In this document: positions 60,306-64,000 of the stretch, piece by piece
Numbering within the stretch: position 1 is the first letter of the stretch
Layout: each line of letters opens with the position of its first letter
NCBI GenBank assembly: GCA_002471275.1
Contig: DKPQ01000017.1
Coordinates: 806,001-870,000, forward strand
DNA length: 64,000 bases
DNA from: Flammeovirgaceae bacterium UBA7330
Lineage (GTDB): Bacteria > Bacteroidota > Bacteroidia > Cytophagales > Cyclobacteriaceae
Direction of reading: 5' to 3'
Translations under genes and position numbers: made by a program
Notes under the pieces: model-generated
What the model saw: only the letters and a program-made list of their open reading frames with translations
Database searches by the model: none
Told to the model about the DNA's origin: nothing

Positions 60306-62836
60306 TACCAAAATACCCTGAATACCATATTAGGAGTTACTCCAAGCGCATAGATATTGGTTTCGATGAGCCTGTTTTCCAGAGATGGTGTTGTTCGATA
60401 CTCCCTGTTCAATTGATTTTGTCGGTTATATATGTTTAGGACAGAGATCCCGATTCTATACTTGATCCTGTCGTTTGACTTTGGATGAAAATCGTAAACC
60501 ACAGATGCGTCCAAACGATGGTAAACTGGCAGTTTATGCGCATTGATGCCATCAAAAGCAACAGTAACAGGTCCTTGCTGGCCGGTTTCTTCAATCACTT
60601 CAGTATATGCTTTACCTGTATGCCAGAGCCACCCAAGAGAGAACTGAAGCTTTTCCAATGAATAAAAATGCGACCATTTTACTGTGTGTTCTATATTCCA
60701 ATTCCCGGGAAAAGGTTTATTTTCATTGAGTCCTGTAAATTCATTTAAAGAATATATGTAGGAATAGGACAACCAGGTTTTATATCCGGTGAATTGCTTC
60801 TTGACGAAAAGGTCGAATCCTTTGATGCTGCTGCTACCGATGCTAAAATCATTTCCGATCGGGTTTAAAAAACCAAAAGTCAGGGTAGTGATTCCAGAAA
60901 TATCCTTGTAATAGGCTTCCGCTTCAGCGTAAAAGTTGTTTCTATCAAAAATACTTCCTGCACTCACCTGGTAACTGGTAGTCAAAGGAAATCCTTCAGT
61001 TGATGCTAATGTCCACACCTTGTTTTCCAGTGAAAGGTCGCTGATCACAGATTCTCTGATTTGACTCACGGCTTGTGTACGGTACTCTCCGGATGCTGTC
61101 AGGAACAATCCGTTTGTTACCTGTTGTTCTATGTATAATCTTGGCTCAATAAAATACTTTCTGAGGTCCTGATAATAATTGAGTCGGGTACCAAGCTGCA
61201 AGTATGAATTCCTTCCGTAATCCAGTTGATAATCAGTGTATAATGTATGGGTATTCAGGATATTATCCGCAGCATCCAGGACCAAAGAGTACGTAGGAGA
61301 TTCTTGCTCAAAAGCATACCTTATTTGCTTATAAGAATATTCATAACCCATCTGGATACTATGCTTGTTTTCGAATGCATAACTGGTATTTAGATGCAGT
61401 CCGTAATCATGAATGAAGTTCTTTTTGGTGGCTACATCCAAAGTGTCATCAACGAGGCTATTGAAAGCATAGGAGAGTAGGTATTTTGAATATTGACCGC
61501 TGAGCATGAAAGAAAGTGGACGATCATCTTGTCTCTTCAAGCTAAAGTGATAACCTTCATTCTTGGTGTTTAATTGATCCGTAAACCTTTCACCGGTAGA
61601 GTCACTACGGGTTTCAAATTGAAGTGAGTTATTGTCAAATAAACTACTGAATCTCAATGAATAACCTTTACCCAAATGGTAATTGACATTTGTCGAGAAA
61701 TCATGAAAGAAAAACCGGTTATGCGCCTGCTGATTCGTCGCACTCTCAGCTATCTTGGTGTTTTGAAATACGCGCTCAGCATATTTGTGATAGGTTGGTG
61801 TTTCGACGAGATCGTTGTAAGATCTTCTTCCTGATAGCTGCACAGACAATTTGTCCTTAACGATGGGCACGTGTATGTTTCCATCAGCATGGAGTAGGTT
61901 AAATCCTACTCCTCCGGTGGTTGTTTCCGGAACTTTATCCGAGGTCCTGATATCAATAACACTGGAAACCCTTTCACCATACCTGGCATTGGTTCCGCTT
62001 TTGATAAATGTTACTTCATCGGTGGTGTAGGGGTTAAAAGCAGACAGCATTCCAAAAAAATGTCCCTGGTTGTATGTCCTGATTCCATTCCATAGCACAA
62101 GATTTTGATCCGGAGAGCCACCCCTTACATGAATGCCGGAAGCGGTTTCAAATGGGCTGTTTACTCCAGGAGAAAGCTGAATACTTTGCATAAGATCGGG
62201 TTCTGTATGCCCCGGCAATATTTTGATCTCGGAAGGGTATATTTTGACCTGATTATTTTCCTTCGTAATCCCTACAGCCAGGTAATCCTTCACTGTAAGT
62301 GTCTCCAGAAACCCAACGGATTCAATGAGTGTCAATTGGTTGCAGGCCGGATCTAAAAGCTCTTGAGCGTTTGTTCTCCGTAAATTGTATCCCAGGTGTC
62401 TGAGGCTAAATGATAGTGTATAAGGCACATTCCTGATAGCAAAATAACCGTCCTGATCTGATACGGTAGCATATTCGGTAATATCACCACTAATCAATAC
62501 ACCAGGGACTGCTCTCCCTTCTTCATCTACGACCACTCCGCAAATGTCAATCTTATCATCTTCCCTGAAGGGCCTGATGATATAATACACATTGTTTACC
62601 TGTTCAAAACGCAGGTTCAATTTTGCCTGAAGGTAAGGAATCAAGACTGGCAATTCCTCAAGTTGGAATTTTGACACCTGAACAATATGATCACCAAGGA
62701 GGGTTTCTTCATAGGAAAACCTGATGTCAGAAGATCTTTCAAGCTTCTTCAAAAGGTCTTTAATATGCCAATGCTCCTGTTGACAATAAGCGGAGAAATG
62801 ACATAAATAGATGAGTATGATCAGGCAGCTCCTCAT
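60305..62836 (-). CDS. FecA-like TonB-dependent receptor with STN signalling domain
   Basis: The 843-residue outer-membrane receptor has a signal peptide (1-18) and an STN secretin/TonB-like domain (about 20-90, IKDLLKKLERSSDIRFSYEE). A carboxypeptidase-regulatory-like domain (about 95-175), a TonB plug (about 195-310, QSIQLSPGVNSPFETASGIHVRGGSPDQNLVLWNG) and a barrel ending in MVFRVFW follow. The STN domain with the adjacent FecR and ECF sigma genes means the receptor can signal its ligand across the envelope. The ligand is unknown. It overlaps the fecR gene by 4 bp. Confidence 0.92.
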   Translation of the reverse strand: MRSCLIILIYLCHFSAYCQQEHWHIKDLLKKLERSSDIRFSYEETLLGDHIVQVSKFQLEELPVLIPYLQAKLNLRFEQVNNVYYIIRPFREDDKIDICGVVVDEEGRAVPGVLISGDITEYATVSDQDGYFAIRNVPYTLSFSLRHLGYNLRRTNAQELLDPACNQLTLIESVGFLETLTVKDYLAVGITKENNQVKIYPSEIKILPGHTEPDLMQSIQLSPGVNSPFETASGIHVRGGSPDQNLVLWNGIRTYNQGHFFGMLSAFNPYTTDEVTFIKSGTNARYGERVSSVIDIRTSDKVPETTTGGVGFNLLHADGNIHVPIVKDKLSVQLSGRRSYNDLVETPTYHKYAERVFQNTKIAESATNQQAHNRFFFHDFSTNVNYHLGKGYSLRFSSLFDNNSLQFETRSDSTGERFTDQLNTKNEGYHFSLKRQDDRPLSFMLSGQYSKYLLSYAFNSLVDDTLDVATKKNFIHDYGLHLNTSYAFENKHSIQMGYEYSYKQIRYAFEQESPTYSLVLDAADNILNTHTLYTDYQLDYGRNSYLQLGTRLNYYQDLRKYFIEPRLYIEQQVTNGLFLTASGEYRTQAVSQIRESVISDLSLENKVWTLASTEGFPLTTSYQVSAGSIFDRNNFYAEAEAYYKDISGITTLTFGFLNPIGNDFSIGSSSIKGFDLFVKKQFTGYKTWLSYSYIYSLNEFTGLNENKPFPGNWNIEHTVKWSHFYSLEKLQFSLGWLWHTGKAYTEVIEETGQQGPVTVAFDGINAHKLPVYHRLDASVVYDFHPKSNDRIKYRIGISVLNIYNRQNQLNREYRTTPSLENRLIETNIYALGVTPNMVFRVFW

Positions 62837-63732
62837 TTACGCTTCAGCTCAACAGTGTTTCCGATTACCTGATAATCAATCTGAAGGGCATCCAGAACGA
62901 TTTTTAGGGCCACCTCCTGATCGTCGTGAGGAAAGCTTCCGGTAAACCTTTTGCCTGAAGGTATCTGGCCTTTGAACTGCAAATTGTATTGTTTTTCGAG
63001 TTCTTCCATGACATATTCAGCAGGTATATTGTCAAAGGTACTCTCATTATTTATCCAGGTAGGCTCAGATTGCTTTACAGCGACTGATTTTGTTTGGTTT
63101 TGGATTTGCCTGAATCCTTCAAAAGCCTTCAGAATCGTGCTATCAGAGGATGTTTGCACCCGAACACTTCCTTCATAACAGGCAACTTCGAAATAATTTC
63201 CCGAGACTTTAACATTGAATTCTGTTCCCAAAACAGTAACAGAACCCATGGTTGTTTCTACTTTGAACGTACTCCCTTTGACCACATCAAAAAAAGCTTC
63301 CCCATTCAGATACACACTGCGGTTGTCCGACCAGTTCCAGCGGTCATGACTGATTTCAGATCCGGCATTGAGTGCTACTGTACTTCCATCCGGCAATTCA
63401 ATCGTGGTTTTTTCTCCATTTTGAGCTGTATAGCTTACCTCATTCAATTGATCAAAGGCCAAATAGCCGATAATCAGTAATACAATTGTGGCAGCTATGC
63501 CATAAAACCAATTTCTTCTACTACCGTTGACAGCGTCTTGTTTTGATGTCATGATTGCCTCCAGCATCTCATCTGCCTTGTAGTTTTGCGGAGATTCAAA
63601 CAGGTTGGTGCCAGCTATGATCTTTTCATAGGTCTTAAATGCTTCACTGGCTTCAAAATCAGCCTTTTCTTTTGGAGAAAGCTCATTGTTTAGCCACCTG
63701 GCAAGGAACGTATCGTCATTAAATTCTTTCAT
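62833..63732 (-). CDS. fecR: FecR family anti-sigma regulator
   Basis: The 299-residue protein has an N-terminal cytoplasmic sigma-binding part (about 1-75, LARWLNNELSPKEKADFE), a membrane helix (about 75-92, IAATIVLLIIGYLAF), and a periplasmic FecR domain (about 110-205, TTIELPDGSTVALNAGSEI). A C-terminal DUF4974 part (about 225-297) follows, typical of Bacteroidota. It relays the state of the STN domain of the receptor to the ECF factor. Coupled by overlap with the receptor gene. Confidence 0.92.
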   Translation of the reverse strand: MKEFNDDTFLARWLNNELSPKEKADFEASEAFKTYEKIIAGTNLFESPQNYKADEMLEAIMTSKQDAVNGSRRNWFYGIAATIVLLIIGYLAFDQLNEVSYTAQNGEKTTIELPDGSTVALNAGSEISHDRWNWSDNRSVYLNGEAFFDVVKGSTFKVETTMGSVTVLGTEFNVKVSGNYFEVACYEGSVRVQTSSDSTILKAFEGFRQIQNQTKSVAVKQSEPTWINNESTFDNIPAEYVMEELEKQYNLQFKGQIPSGKRFTGSFPHDDQEVALKIVLDALQIDYQVIGNTVELKRK

Positions 63733-63778
63733 GTCTTCATAACCTTAACGTTTTCACCAAAAAAAACCCTACCACCCA

Positions 63779-64000
63779 TCATAAATTCTTGAACTGGCTT
63801 CCAAGTTTCAGCAGTGCTTTGTGCATAAGCTTTTCAATGGCTTTTTGTGAAACGCCCTTGATTTCAGCAATCTCCCTATAGGTAAGCTTTTCTATTCGAT
63901 TCATCAAAAACACCTCACGCTGCTTATCCGGAAGAGAGGAGATGGCAGTATTTAACTGATCTAAAAATTCATTCTCAAGCATCAGGTATTCAGGTGATTC
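63779..64000 (-). CDS. ECF sigma factor, C-terminal fragment (5' end outside window)
   Basis: Only the region 4 part is in the window (about 74 residues, LPDKQREVFLMNRIEKLTYREIAE, then GVSQKAIEKLMHKALLKLG); the frame stays open to the window end. An internal ATG at 63980-63982 is not the true start. It lies 46 bp upstream of fecR on the same strand, completing a FecI-FecR-receptor signalling trio. Confidence 0.9.
   Translation of the reverse strand, partial: ESPEYLMLENEFLDQLNTAISSLPDKQREVFLMNRIEKLTYREIAEIKGVSQKAIEKLMHKALLKLGSQFKNL

Overview
This window looks like a chromosomal stretch of a member of the Bacteroidota, most likely a marine or aquatic Cytophagales-type bacterium. That is inferred from gene content only: a type IX secretion (T9SS) type-B cargo next to PorP/SprF and an OmpA protein, a FecI/FecR/TonB-receptor surface-signalling set, DUF1015 beside serA/serC, DUF2490 and DUF5777 families, and promoter -7 boxes fitting the Bacteroidota consensus TAnnTTTG. 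Coding density is high, genes lie on both strands, and I see no rRNA, tRNA, IS element, prophage or CRISPR array.

Layout. 1-9.2 kb is a regulatory and envelope region. It holds a truncated OxyR-like LysR regulator with both redox cysteines, an ECF sigma factor overlapping a membrane-spanning protein with a beta-barrel tail, a YceI/DUF5777 pair, a DMT exporter, a PH-domain membrane protein, an orphan lipoprotein, and a four-gene Spy-like/ECF sigma/anti-sigma/CnrX-like operon. 9.2-20 kb (minus strand) carries a TolB-propeller amidohydrolase, a sialate O-acetylesterase, an FG-GAP protein, an aquaglyceroporin, an acyl-CoA oxidase and a WD40 protein. 20-36.8 kb is a catabolic/redox block: MFS transporter, SDR, three proteins of the planctomycete-type cytochrome module (DUF1549/DUF1553, DUF1501, DUF2231-cytochrome-LRR), an IlvD/Edd sugar-acid dehydratase, a PVC-type CxxCH propeller lipoprotein, a Tag glycosylase, and a cytochrome c-propeller protein of the sugar-dehydrogenase fold whose catalytic histidine is replaced. 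36.8-43.4 kb is core metabolism: DUF1015-serA-serC, a lactonase, and glnK-amtB. 43.4-50.3 kb has an XRE regulator with three copies of a probable operator, a TPR/OmpA protein, a DEAD-box helicase, and a tandem pair of membrane class III nucleotide cyclases. 50.4-58 kb is a tightly packed T9SS type-B cargo-PorP/SprF-OmpA operon. 58-64 kb has an SDR, an FNR-type reductase, a small membrane protein, and a TonB receptor/FecR/ECF sigma set cut by the window end.

The most unusual thing I found is the cyclase pair at 48210-50335. The two proteins are paralogues whose genes overlap by 4 bp. One keeps both metal-binding aspartates but has lost the transition-state Asn/Arg. The other keeps Asn/Arg but has lost the first aspartate. 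Class III active sites form at the dimer interface, so this is the pattern expected of an obligate heterodimer with one working site, like the C1/C2 halves of animal membrane adenylyl cyclases. Other points are the His-to-Arg change in the sugar-dehydrogenase-like propeller, a protein that may link inner and outer membrane beside its ECF sigma factor, a 27-codon membrane-peptide ORF closed by a strong terminator, and several palindromic or repeated operator candidates.
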